Below, piece by piece: positions 1-8,932 of a stretch of 35,377 nucleotides of DNA. The stretch is from Candidatus Omnitrophota bacterium. Lineage in GTDB: Bacteria > Omnitrophota > Gorgyraeia > Gygaellales > Profunditerraquicolaceae. Made by a program: the position numbers and the translations under genes. The notes beneath the pieces are model-generated. The model did not search any database, was not told where the DNA came from, and was given only the letters and a program-made list of their open reading frames with translations. The stretch covers positions 1 to 35,377 of the forward strand of contig JAHIOW010000005.1 of assembly GCA_018895075.1 (NCBI GenBank), given 5' to 3'. Position 1 is the stretch's first letter; every line of letters begins with the position of its first letter.

Positions 1-148
1 CGTTTTATCTTTTATTTCGTTATCTACCAATATGTTAGCATAAATATGAGAAAGAACAAGCATTTTTTCCGACGGGAGAATAAATCTCTCCGACGAGAAA
101 ATAGAGAAAATTTAGTCAGAGTTTTTCAGAGCTCTCTTTTTTCACAGG

Positions 149-628
149 CTACTCCACCGTCAAATCCTCCTCTATATAATTGCTTAACCGTTCCTTTAAC
201 TGATTTACGCGCGCCTGTTCCTGGGCGCATGCTTCTTCTTCTATCTTTTTCATCTTTTCTCTGTATTCGGGGTCATGCTCGTATTTATGCTCCGAAATAA
301 TAACTGCGGGAAGCCGGAATATTCCGAAGATGCCTTTTATAAACGCCATCGGATAATCCCAAAGGGTTATTTTAAAACGGTCCGTAAGATAACCCATTTG
401 CCTATAGTAATACTCTACGGCTTTCCTGCGCCTGTTAAAACGTTCTTTTGCCAGGCCAAGATCAGCAGGTACGCTATTATCCTTACCTCGTGTATATTCT
501 AAAATAACAGAACCGTCCCGGGAAACTATATATCCATCGCCGTATGGTTTTTGGCCATAATCGAACTTATATGTCACGCAGCCGGATAAAAATAAAACTA
601 ATAGCAATAAGCTAAGGATTTTTTTCAT
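149..628 (-). CDS. hypothetical lipoprotein
   Basis: ORF with signal peptide and lipobox MKKILSLLLLVLFLSGC; no family recognised in the mature part. Confidence 0.65.
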   Translation of the reverse strand: MKKILSLLLLVLFLSGCVTYKFDYGQKPYGDGYIVSRDGSVILEYTRGKDNSVPADLGLAKERFNRRRKAVEYYYRQMGYLTDRFKITLWDYPMAFIKGIFGIFRLPAVIISEHKYEHDPEYREKMKKIEEEACAQEQARVNQLKERLSNYIEEDLTVE

Positions 629-640
629 AGAGTATAGCCT

Positions 641-862
641 TTACTCAAAAACTCCCAGCCCCTCTAATTTTTTACGCAACTGTTCAATCCTGCGTTCCTT
701 TTCTTTCAGTAGGTTTTGCAGTCTTATTATTTCCCCATCTTTCTCTAGAAGAGATTCCTTGAGTTCCGCCTGGCTCTCTAACCTGCTTTTGGGGACAACC
801 GCGCATCCGATTACTCCCAGGCACAACAAGACTAATAAACCCTTCTTCAACGCCACGCCCAT
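641..862 (-). CDS. small coiled-coil lipoprotein
   Basis: Start at MGVALKKGLLVLLCLGVIGC (lipobox), followed by a heptad-like E/K/L-rich region; the ORF track's upstream start at 886 is less likely. Confidence 0.6.
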   Translation of the reverse strand: MGVALKKGLLVLLCLGVIGCAVVPKSRLESQAELKESLLEKDGEIIRLQNLLKEKERRIEQLRKKLEGLGVFE

Positions 863-863
863 C

Positions 864-1604
864 CTATCCCGGCCTCCTTTCATCATAAATCAGATTTAAT
901 CCTTTGATAGTCAAATCTTCATCCGTCTTATCCATCTTTTTACAGAATCCTTGGATTAAGCGGATATTTCCGCCCGTACCAATGACCCGGGCATCTTTCC
1001 CTATTTTATCTTTTATCCTCTCAACCAGATTATCCAGGAGCGCGGTGAAACCATAAATTATTCCGCTGAGCATACTGCTTTTGGTATCCCTGCCTATGAA
1101 TTCTTTAGGCCTTTCTAATTTTATTTTAGGTAACAGCGCAGTGCGCTCAGCAAGGGCATCTAAAGAAATATCTAATCCCGGCAGAATCATCCCGCCCAAA
1201 TATTCTTTGTTTCTGGATATCAAATCAAAGGTAATGGCCGTGCCAAAATCAACGATGATTAAAGGCGCCCCGTATAACTTAACCCCGGCATAGGCATTAA
1301 CCAGACGGTCCTGGCCTACCTGCTTAGGTTTACGATAAAGATTTTTTATCGGCGCTCTACTATCCTTACCTAATATACAGGGCCTGCATTGAAATAATCT
1401 CCTGACATCCTTCTCCAGGATTTTTGTAACAGCAGGCACAACACTGCAGATGATACAACCATCGATTTTAATCTTCCTTAATCTGTTTTTAAATCTTGGC
1501 AGATTATAATCTTTTGTGGCAAGATTAAATCTTTTTATAATCTTATTGCCGGAAAATAAACCCAAATTAATATTGGTATTGCCTATATCAATAGCTAGCA
1601 GCAT
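864..1604 (-). CDS. coaX: type III pantothenate kinase
   Basis: MLLAIDIGNTNINLGLF; DFGTAITFDLI; GGMILPG; GTGGN motifs. Start chosen at MLLAIDIGNTN, because the longer ORF start lies inside a palindromic repeat. Confidence 0.9.
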   Translation of the reverse strand: MLLAIDIGNTNINLGLFSGNKIIKRFNLATKDYNLPRFKNRLRKIKIDGCIICSVVPAVTKILEKDVRRLFQCRPCILGKDSRAPIKNLYRKPKQVGQDRLVNAYAGVKLYGAPLIIVDFGTAITFDLISRNKEYLGGMILPGLDISLDALAERTALLPKIKLERPKEFIGRDTKSSMLSGIIYGFTALLDNLVERIKDKIGKDARVIGTGGNIRLIQGFCKKMDKTDEDLTIKGLNLIYDERRPG

Positions 1605-3606
1605 AACCATTACTATTAGGGACACCCTTTCTGCTAATCGGGAGGGTGTCCCTGAGGGTTTTTATTTTATCTCTAATTACTGCGGCCTTCTCAAACTGCA
1701 GGTTCCTAGCCGCTAATTCCATCTCGTATCCTAACTCTGATATGTATCTATTCAACTCGTATTCATCTTTCTCCTGGCCGGTTAAAGATTCCACAAATTC
1801 CTCTGCTTCATCCATGGCCTCAATCCCCTCTCTTATTGCCTTCTGGATGCTACGGGGGATAATCTTGTTCTTCTCATTAAACTCTAATTGTAATTTTCTG
1901 CGGCGGACACTTTCTGTGATTGCCTTTTTCATCGAGCCGGTTCGCGTGTCGGCATACATAATGATTGTGCCGTTAATATTGCGCGCGGCGCGTCCGGCAA
2001 CCTGGATCAGGGAAGTAGCTGAACGCAAAAATCCTTCTTTATCCGCATCTAAAATCGCCACTAATGATACCTCAGGCAGGTCCAGCCCTTCTCTCAATAA
2101 ATTTATCCCCACCAGGCAATCAAATTCTCCCCGCCTTAAACCTTTAATGATTTTTGCGCGTTCAATAGTTTTAATCTCAGAGTGTAGATATTTTACCCTT
2201 AAACCCTGCTCTTGTAAATAGCTGGTTAGGTCTTCAGCCATACGTTTAGTCAGGGTGGTTACTAAAGTACGCTCGTTCCTTTGCGCGCGCCTCTTTACTT
2301 CTTTAATCAAATCCTGGAGTTGCCCTGCGCTGGGTTTTACTATAATCCGGGGGTCAATTAGGCCTGTAGGCCGGATGACCTGCTCAATTACCTCAAGCCC
2401 AGTTTTCTTTATTTCAAATTCAGCCGGGGTAGCTGAGGCAAAAATTACCTGCTTTACTAAATCCTCAAACTCCGCAAACTTTAAAGGACGGTTATCTAAA
2501 CAGGAAGGCAGCCGGAAACCATACTCTACCAAGACCTCTTTTCTGGCGCGGTCACCTTCATACATCCCCCTTAATTGCGGTATAGTGACATGAGATTCAT
2601 CAATGATGGTTAAAAAATCCTCGGGAAAATAATCCATTAAGCAATAAGACCGAAAACCTTGCGGCCTGTCTGAAAGATGCCGCGAATAATTTTCAATGCC
2701 GTGACAATACCCTATTTCTTTTAACATCTCCATATCGTAACGGGTACGCGTCTCTAACCTTTGGGCCTCTAATAATTTATTTTTACTCTTTAAAAAATTT
2801 ACCCTGCCTTCTAACTCCCGTTCTATGGGTTTAAGGGCGCCGGCGATTTTATCACCGGAAACTATGAAATGCTTCGCCGGATATATGGCTACTTTATCTA
2901 AGGCACTTAATACCTGCCCGGAGATGGGGTTAAATTCAGTAATCTTTTCTATTTTCTCCCCGAATAATTCTATGCGCAATGCCTTCTCCTGATAAGAAGG
3001 AAATAACTCTAGCACATCTCCCCTCACCCGGATCCTTCCGCGGATAAACTCGTAGTCATTTCTCTCGTATTGTATTTGAATAAATCTTAAAATTAAGTCA
3101 TCCCGGGAAATAGTCTGGCCCTTTTCGATAAAAACCAGCGACTCCCGATAGTCTTCAGGGGAACCCAAATTATAAATACAGGATACCGAGGCAACAATCA
3201 GCACATCGCGCCGGCTCATAAGCGAACTGGTGGCAGAAAGCCTCAGGCGGTCCAACCTCTCGTTAATAGAAGCGTCTTTCTCTATATATGTATCTGTGGA
3301 AGCTATATATGCCTCGGGTTGATAATAATCATAATAACTGACAAAATACTCTACCGCATTTGCAGGAAAAAACTCTTTAAATTCCGAATATAATTGCGCG
3401 GCTAGGGTTTTATTATGCGAAATAACCAGGACTGGTTTATTGATACCGGCGATACAACTGGCGAGGGTAAAGGTCTTGCCGGAACCGGTAACGCCTAAAA
3501 GCGTCTGATATCTCTGCCCATTTAAAAGGTTCCTGCTTAATGCTGCGATTGCCCGGGGCTGATCCCCGCAAGGTTTAAATTTAGTTTTTAATTTAAATAA
3601 ACTCAA
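1588..3606 (-). CDS. uvrB: excinuclease ABC subunit B
   Basis: GVTGSGKTFTLA Walker A, DESHVTIPQLRGMYEGDRARK, INLLREGLDLPEVSLVAILDADKEGFLRS, C-terminal UVR motif. Confidence 0.97.
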   Translation of the reverse strand: MSLFKLKTKFKPCGDQPRAIAALSRNLLNGQRYQTLLGVTGSGKTFTLASCIAGINKPVLVISHNKTLAAQLYSEFKEFFPANAVEYFVSYYDYYQPEAYIASTDTYIEKDASINERLDRLRLSATSSLMSRRDVLIVASVSCIYNLGSPEDYRESLVFIEKGQTISRDDLILRFIQIQYERNDYEFIRGRIRVRGDVLELFPSYQEKALRIELFGEKIEKITEFNPISGQVLSALDKVAIYPAKHFIVSGDKIAGALKPIERELEGRVNFLKSKNKLLEAQRLETRTRYDMEMLKEIGYCHGIENYSRHLSDRPQGFRSYCLMDYFPEDFLTIIDESHVTIPQLRGMYEGDRARKEVLVEYGFRLPSCLDNRPLKFAEFEDLVKQVIFASATPAEFEIKKTGLEVIEQVIRPTGLIDPRIIVKPSAGQLQDLIKEVKRRAQRNERTLVTTLTKRMAEDLTSYLQEQGLRVKYLHSEIKTIERAKIIKGLRRGEFDCLVGINLLREGLDLPEVSLVAILDADKEGFLRSATSLIQVAGRAARNINGTIIMYADTRTGSMKKAITESVRRRKLQLEFNEKNKIIPRSIQKAIREGIEAMDEAEEFVESLTGQEKDEYELNRYISELGYEMELAARNLQFEKAAVIRDKIKTLRDTLPISRKGVPNSNGYAASY
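1618..1653. repeat. GGGACACCC-family inverted repeat, copy B1
   Basis: agggacaccct ... agggtgtccct, 11-bp perfect arms; spans the uvrB C-terminal codons. Confidence 0.9.
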
Positions 3607-4522
3607 GGCTCATATCGATTGATTTTAACGAGTGGGTTAAATCACCGATGGAAATCATCTCTACGCCGCTAGCGGCAATCTTTCTCACGTTTTTTAAAGT
3701 TACCCTGCCTGATACTTCTAATTTGGGCGTTAGGTTACCTCTAATCTTAACCGCTTTTTTTATATTTTTAATACTCATATTATCCAGCATAATTATATCC
3801 GGTTTTAGTTTCAAGACTTCTTTAAGTTCTTTTAAACTCTTCACTTCTATTTCTACCTTGACATTTTTTTTATTCTTAATTCTCTTAAAAAATTCTTTTA
3901 ATCTGACAACTGACAACTCCTGCATGCCGCCCGCCTGCCGGCGAGGCAGGGCAGGCATGGGACAACTGATAACTTTAAAATGATTATCCTTAATCAGCAA
4001 CATCTCATCCAATCTAAACCTATGATTATACCCCCCGCCTACCCTTACTGCATACTTTTCTAATTCCCTTAGGCCGGGAATAGTCTTACGGGTATCCATA
4101 ATCTTTACCCCGTTAGAAAATCCTTTCTTTATTTTCTTACCACTTTTTCTAACGGGGTTTACCATATAGGGCTCTACCCTATCTACATATTTCTTTGTCT
4201 TGGTGGCAATACCAGAAAGAAAACTTAAGAAGTTAAGGGCTACCCTCTCTGCAATTAATATACTCTGTGCCTTTCCGAAGAGCCGGGCGATAACCTTTCC
4301 CTTTTTTACTAACCTACCGTCTTGAACCTGAGGTTTGAATTTTATGTTTTTATCCTGGGCTTTAAATACCCGGCGCGCTATATCCAGGCCACAAACCAAA
4401 CAATCCTCTTTGGCTAATAGAATCGCCTTTGCGTGTCTATCTTTAGGGATAATTGATGTGCTGGTAATATCCCCCTTACCAATATCCTCTTTTAACGCCA
4501 CCCTTATAATATCTTTTATCAT
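3593..4522 (-). CDS. nadC: nicotinate-nucleotide pyrophosphorylase (quinolinate phosphoribosyltransferase)
   Basis: EDIGKGDITS, ERVALNFLSFLSGIAT, MDTRKTIPGLRELEKYAVRVGGGYNHRFRLDEMLLIKDNH; carries two repeat-derived in-frame insertions. Confidence 0.95.
   Translation of the reverse strand: MIKDIIRVALKEDIGKGDITSTSIIPKDRHAKAILLAKEDCLVCGLDIARRVFKAQDKNIKFKPQVQDGRLVKKGKVIARLFGKAQSILIAERVALNFLSFLSGIATKTKKYVDRVEPYMVNPVRKSGKKIKKGFSNGVKIMDTRKTIPGLRELEKYAVRVGGGYNHRFRLDEMLLIKDNHFKVISCPMPALPRRQAGGMQELSVVRLKEFFKRIKNKKNVKVEIEVKSLKELKEVLKLKPDIIMLDNMSIKNIKKAVKIRGNLTPKLEVSGRVTLKNVRKIAASGVEMISIGDLTHSLKSIDMSLEFI
3923..3959. repeat. GC-rich palindromic element inserted in nadC
   Basis: catgccgcccgcctgccggcgaggcagggcaggcatg; encodes MPALPRRQAGGM. 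Confidence 0.8.
4107..4158. repeat. inverted repeat inserted in nadC
   Basis: 14-bp perfect arms accccgttagaaaa (4107..4120) / ttttctaacggggt (4145..4158); encodes NPVRKSGKKIKKGFSNGV. Confidence 0.9.
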
Positions 4523-4550
4523 TAGGCCTCGTTTTTAATCCAAGTATTAT

Positions 4551-7355
4551 TTATGAGCAATGCAATTCATCAAGCAATTTTTCTAATCTCTTGATTCTAT
4601 CTTCTAATTCTTTCTTTTCGTTTTTAATATTCTCTATCACCTCGGCAGGCGCATTTTTAATGAAAGCGGGGTTCTCTAAAGTTTTCTGTTTGGATTCTCT
4701 GCGGATTAGCTCTTCAGATATTTTCTTCTTTATCTTAACCTGCTCCTTTGATACCTCAATGATGCCGCTAAAATGCAGGTATATATCTGTATCTTTGGTT
4801 ATATCGCTGATGGTAGCCGTTGGCCTGTTATTAGCATCCAAAATTTTTAAATCCTGAAGCCGGGTTAATTTTATAACCAGGCTTCTGTTACTTTCGAGCA
4901 ATTGCCTGTCTATTTTAGCATGCGGGTAGATAGAGACTAAAATTTCCTGTTCGGGCTTAATCTCAATCTCGGTGCGTAAATTCCTTATTGCTTTAATAAC
5001 CGCAAACAGCGATTCCATCTGCTTTTCTATTTTCTTATCAACCATTTGCTCTTGTATATGCGGCCAGGGCTGAACCATTATACTGGTATTCTGATATTCT
5101 GATATTCCGGTATCCTGATTTAGCCTCTGCCAAATCTCTTCGGTTATAAAAGGCATAAAGGGATGTAACGCTCTTAGCGATTTCTCCAAAACCTTATACA
5201 TAACTATCTGAGTATTCCTGTTCTCTGTGCTCTGTTTTCTGTTGACTAGAGCTGGCTTAGCCAGCTCTAAATACCAATCGCAGAATTCATGCCAGAAGAA
5301 CCCGTATAATATACCTGCTGCTTCATTAAACCGGTAAGTATCTAGTGCCTTATTTACTTTCTTTAGGGCAGAATAAAATCTGCTCAATATCCAGCGGTTC
5401 GTCATATCCAAATCTTCTTTTTTAAAGAATTGGCATAAATCTAATTCCTTACAATGGACTGTCCCCGGAGGGGACTGTCCCTTGAGAAGAGATGGCTCTA
5501 AATTCATTAAAATAAATCTTGAAGCATTCCAGATTTTGTTAGCGAAGTTTCTGCCCTGCTGGAATTTCTCTTTAGATAAAAATATGTCCTGGCCTCCTGT
5601 GGCTATGGATATCAGGCTAAAACGCAATGCGTCTGCGCCGTAATCATTTATAATCTCCAAAGGGTCTATGACGTTGCCCAGTGATTTAGACATCTTTTTA
5701 CCGGAAATGTCGCGTACCGTCCCATGGATATAGACATCCCCAAAGGGTATATCTTTCATGAACTCTAATCCGGCCATAATCATCCGCGCCACCCAGAAAA
5801 AGATTATTTCCGGCGCCGTTACCAGGACCGAGGTAGGATAAAAATATTTCAGTTCCTCGCAAGGGACTGTTCCCGACCTATCCCGAGCGAAGTCAATGGA
5901 AGGGGACTGTCCCTTGACAAATGTGGCAAATGGCCACAACCAGGAGGAAAACCAGGTATCCAGTACATCCTCGTCTTGTTTAAGATTTGAGGACTCGCAC
6001 CTTCTGCATGCCTTTGGCTCCTCTGTGCTGGCAAAGGCCTCTTTCCGGCAATCCAGGCAATACCATATCGGTATACGGTGACCCCACCAGATCTGCCTGG
6101 ATATACACCAATCCTGGATGTTCTCCATCCAGTTTAGATATACCTTGGTCCAACGTTTAGGATAGAACTTAATCTTGCCTTTTTTTACCGCTTCAATTGC
6201 CGGTTTTGCCAGGGATTTCATTCGCACAAACCATTGACGTGAAAGATAAGGCTCAATCAAAGTATGACAACGATAACAATGCCCTGCCGATAATTGGTGA
6301 GGCTGGACTTTCTCAAGCAAGCCTTTCTCTTTTAGGTCTTCTAGGATAACCTCTCTAGCTTCAAACCTGTCCATACCTCGGTAATCACCTGCGTTTTCAT
6401 TCAGACGGCCGTCGGCAAGCATAATATTTATAAATTCTAATTTGTGTTTCTTGCCTAATATATAATCATTGGGGTCATGCGCAGGGGTTACCTTCACCGC
6501 GCCAGTTCCAAACTCCATATCTACCATACTATCAGCAATTACTTTTATTTCCCTATTGATTAGAGGTAAAATCAAAACCTTGCCAATAAATTTTTTATAG
6601 CGCTTATCTTTAGGGTTGACTGCCACCGCGGTATCGCCTAACATCGTCTCGGGTCGGGTTGTTGCAACCACAACGTAGGGGACAGTCCCCGACTTGTCCT
6701 GAGCGAAGTCAATGGAGGGGGACTGTCCCCTAAGAGGATATCTTATATAATATAAATTCCCCTGGAGCTCGCTATGCGGCGCCTCCTCATCAGAGAGCGC
6801 AGTCTGACACCTGGGGCACCAGTTTATAACCTTATCATCCTGATAGATTAAACCTTTATTCCAAAGAGCAACAAAAACGCTTCTCACTGCCTTTGAATAC
6901 TCCTCATCCATGGTAAATCTGGCCCGCGGCCAATCACAGGAAGCGCCTAATTTTTTCAGCTGGTGTATGATAGTAGAGCCGTATTGCTCTTTCCACTGCC
7001 ATACCCTCTCAAGAAATTTTTCCCTTCCTAAATCCTGGCGCTTAAGGCCATCTTTAGCGATTTCCTTCTCCACTACATTTTGCGTGGCGATACCGGCATG
7101 GTCTGTGCCCGGCATCCAAAGCGATTCTTCGCCTTTCATTCTATGGTAGCGTATCAGGACATCCTGAATAGTATTATTCAGGGCATGGCCCATATGCAGG
7201 ATTCCGGTTATATTAGGAGGAGGTATAACTACGCAGAAAGGTTTTTTAGCAGGATTGGATTTTGCGGAAAATAAATTGTTCTCTTCCCAGGACTTATACC
7301 ATTTATCTTCGGTTTCCTTGGGATTATAACGACTGGGGATTTCATTCATACTCAC
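4551..7355 (-). CDS. valS: valyl-tRNA synthetase
   Basis: PPPNITGILHMGHALNNTIQD (HIGH), GKKMSKSLGNVIDP (KMSKS), ATTRPETMLGD editing domain, C-terminal coiled coil; three repeat-derived in-frame insertions. Confidence 0.97.
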   Translation of the reverse strand: MSMNEIPSRYNPKETEDKWYKSWEENNLFSAKSNPAKKPFCVVIPPPNITGILHMGHALNNTIQDVLIRYHRMKGEESLWMPGTDHAGIATQNVVEKEIAKDGLKRQDLGREKFLERVWQWKEQYGSTIIHQLKKLGASCDWPRARFTMDEEYSKAVRSVFVALWNKGLIYQDDKVINWCPRCQTALSDEEAPHSELQGNLYYIRYPLRGQSPSIDFAQDKSGTVPYVVVATTRPETMLGDTAVAVNPKDKRYKKFIGKVLILPLINREIKVIADSMVDMEFGTGAVKVTPAHDPNDYILGKKHKLEFINIMLADGRLNENAGDYRGMDRFEAREVILEDLKEKGLLEKVQPHQLSAGHCYRCHTLIEPYLSRQWFVRMKSLAKPAIEAVKKGKIKFYPKRWTKVYLNWMENIQDWCISRQIWWGHRIPIWYCLDCRKEAFASTEEPKACRRCESSNLKQDEDVLDTWFSSWLWPFATFVKGQSPSIDFARDRSGTVPCEELKYFYPTSVLVTAPEIIFFWVARMIMAGLEFMKDIPFGDVYIHGTVRDISGKKMSKSLGNVIDPLEIINDYGADALRFSLISIATGGQDIFLSKEKFQQGRNFANKIWNASRFILMNLEPSLLKGQSPPGTVHCKELDLCQFFKKEDLDMTNRWILSRFYSALKKVNKALDTYRFNEAAGILYGFFWHEFCDWYLELAKPALVNRKQSTENRNTQIVMYKVLEKSLRALHPFMPFITEEIWQRLNQDTGISEYQNTSIMVQPWPHIQEQMVDKKIEKQMESLFAVIKAIRNLRTEIEIKPEQEILVSIYPHAKIDRQLLESNRSLVIKLTRLQDLKILDANNRPTATISDITKDTDIYLHFSGIIEVSKEQVKIKKKISEELIRRESKQKTLENPAFIKNAPAEVIENIKNEKKELEDRIKRLEKLLDELHCS
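5456..5483. repeat. GGGACAGTCCC-family short palindromic element in valS, copy A3
   Basis: ggactgtccccggaggggactgtccctt; encodes GQSPPGTV, core deleted. Confidence 0.85.
5861..5915. repeat. GGGACAGTCCC-family palindromic element in valS, copy A2
   Basis: aagggactgttcccgacctatcccgagcgaagtcaatggaaggggactgtccctt; encodes GQSPSIDFARDRSGTVP. Confidence 0.92.
6678..6730. repeat. GGGACAGTCCC-family palindromic element in valS, copy A1
   Basis: 13-bp perfect arms ggggacagtcccc/ggggactgtcccc around cgacttgtcctgagcgaagtcaatggag; encodes GQSPSIDFAQDKSGTVP. Confidence 0.92.
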
Positions 7356-8923
7356 ACATTTACTTTATCTTTCAGCAACTTATACTCAACGCTATCAACC
7401 AGCGCCTGCCAGCTTGCCTCAATAATATTTTCCGAAACGCCAATAGTGCTCCAGGAATCCTGCTCGTCTTGAGACTGGATAAGGACGCGCACCTGTGCGG
7501 CTGTGCCTGCCTTTTCCTCTAAGACCCTGACCTTAAAATCAGAAAGATGCATCTTGGATAACGTGGGATAAAAATCACGCAGCGCTTTACGCAGGGCATT
7601 ATCTAAGGCATTTATCGGGCCATCGCCTTCGGCGGCAGTGTGTTCCTTTACGCCTTTTACCTTTAATTTAATAATTGCCTCTGAGGTAATCTTTTTATTG
7701 GAATGCCTCTCCACCACCACGCGGAAACCCTGTAATTCAAAGAAACTCTTATATCTCTTGAGCGCCTTCTTAATCAATAACTCAAAAGACGCCTCTGCTG
7801 CCTCAAAATGATAACCCCGGTGTTCCAGGTTCTGTAAAAGTTTGAGGATCTTCTTAGTCTTGGGGTCCTCTTTGTTTAAGTCTAACTGCAAATTTTTTGC
7901 CCGGATTAATATGCCGGTCTTGCCGCTCAATTCTGAAACTAAAATCCTGCTGCGGTTGCCTACTAAGGCCGGGACAATGTGTTCATAACTCCTGGGGGTC
8001 TTCATTACCGCATTGATGTGCACGCCGCCTTTATGGGCAAAGGCAGATACCCCGGTATAAGGCTGGTCGTTTCTCTGTTTCATATTGCTTATCTCGCTGA
8101 CAAAATGGGAAACATGGGTTAATTCTTTTAATCTATCATCAGGGATGCAATCGATATTTAATTTTAATTTAAGATTGGCGATAATCGGGATTAAATCTGC
8201 GTTACCGCAACGTTCGCCATAGCCATTGATTGTGCCTTGCACCATATCTGCCCCGGCTTCAACCGCAGCCAGGGAATTAGCCACAGCCAGGCCTGCGTCA
8301 TTATGGCAATGTATGCCTAGGCCGATATTTATTTGCGGACGGACCCGGCTAATTACCTCTAAAATATTAGAGGTAAGCGACCCGCCGTTTGTATCGCAGA
8401 GCACCACTGCCTTTGCCCCTGCCTCCTGGGCAGTAAACAGGCATTTTAAGGCGTATTGGCTGTTGGTTCTATACGCGTCAAAGAAATGTTCGGCATCATA
8501 GAATACGGTTAAACCGCGCGAGGCCAGAAAACTTACCGTATCCTTAATCATATTTATATTTTCATCTAAGGTGGTCCTTAAGACCTCTTCGATATGCAGG
8601 TCCCAGGTCTTTCCAAAGATAGTTATAGTCTTTGCCTGGGATTTCAAGAGAGACTTTAGATTCTGGTCCTGGCTTGCCTGAGAGTGCGGCCGGCGGGTTG
8701 AACCAAAGGCAACCAACTGGCTGTTCTTAAGATGTTTTTTACTCATCTTTAAATAGAACTCCATATCCTTGGGGTTAGAGCCGGGCCATCCTCCCTCGAT
8801 AAAATGCACTCCTAATTTATCTAATTCCTGCGCGATACGCATCTTATCCGTAACCGAGTATGAAATACCTTCTCCCTGCGCCCCGTCGCGTAAAGTCGTA
8901 TCGTATAATTTTACTCTGGACAT
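7352..8923 (-). CDS. cimA: (R)-citramalate synthase
   Basis: YDTTLRDGAQGEGISYSV, GGWPGSNPKD, CDTNGGSL, GIHCHNDAGLAVANS, HKGGVH; C-terminal LeuA-type regulatory domain. Confidence 0.92.
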   Translation of the reverse strand: MSRVKLYDTTLRDGAQGEGISYSVTDKMRIAQELDKLGVHFIEGGWPGSNPKDMEFYLKMSKKHLKNSQLVAFGSTRRPHSQASQDQNLKSLLKSQAKTITIFGKTWDLHIEEVLRTTLDENINMIKDTVSFLASRGLTVFYDAEHFFDAYRTNSQYALKCLFTAQEAGAKAVVLCDTNGGSLTSNILEVISRVRPQINIGLGIHCHNDAGLAVANSLAAVEAGADMVQGTINGYGERCGNADLIPIIANLKLKLNIDCIPDDRLKELTHVSHFVSEISNMKQRNDQPYTGVSAFAHKGGVHINAVMKTPRSYEHIVPALVGNRSRILVSELSGKTGILIRAKNLQLDLNKEDPKTKKILKLLQNLEHRGYHFEAAEASFELLIKKALKRYKSFFELQGFRVVVERHSNKKITSEAIIKLKVKGVKEHTAAEGDGPINALDNALRKALRDFYPTLSKMHLSDFKVRVLEEKAGTAAQVRVLIQSQDEQDSWSTIGVSENIIEASWQALVDSVEYKLLKDKVNV

Positions 8924-8932
8924 CTTTTCTCC

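Noticed and set aside
1646-2221. 191-aa plus-strand ORF
   Set aside because: Antisense to uvrB; no protein family features.
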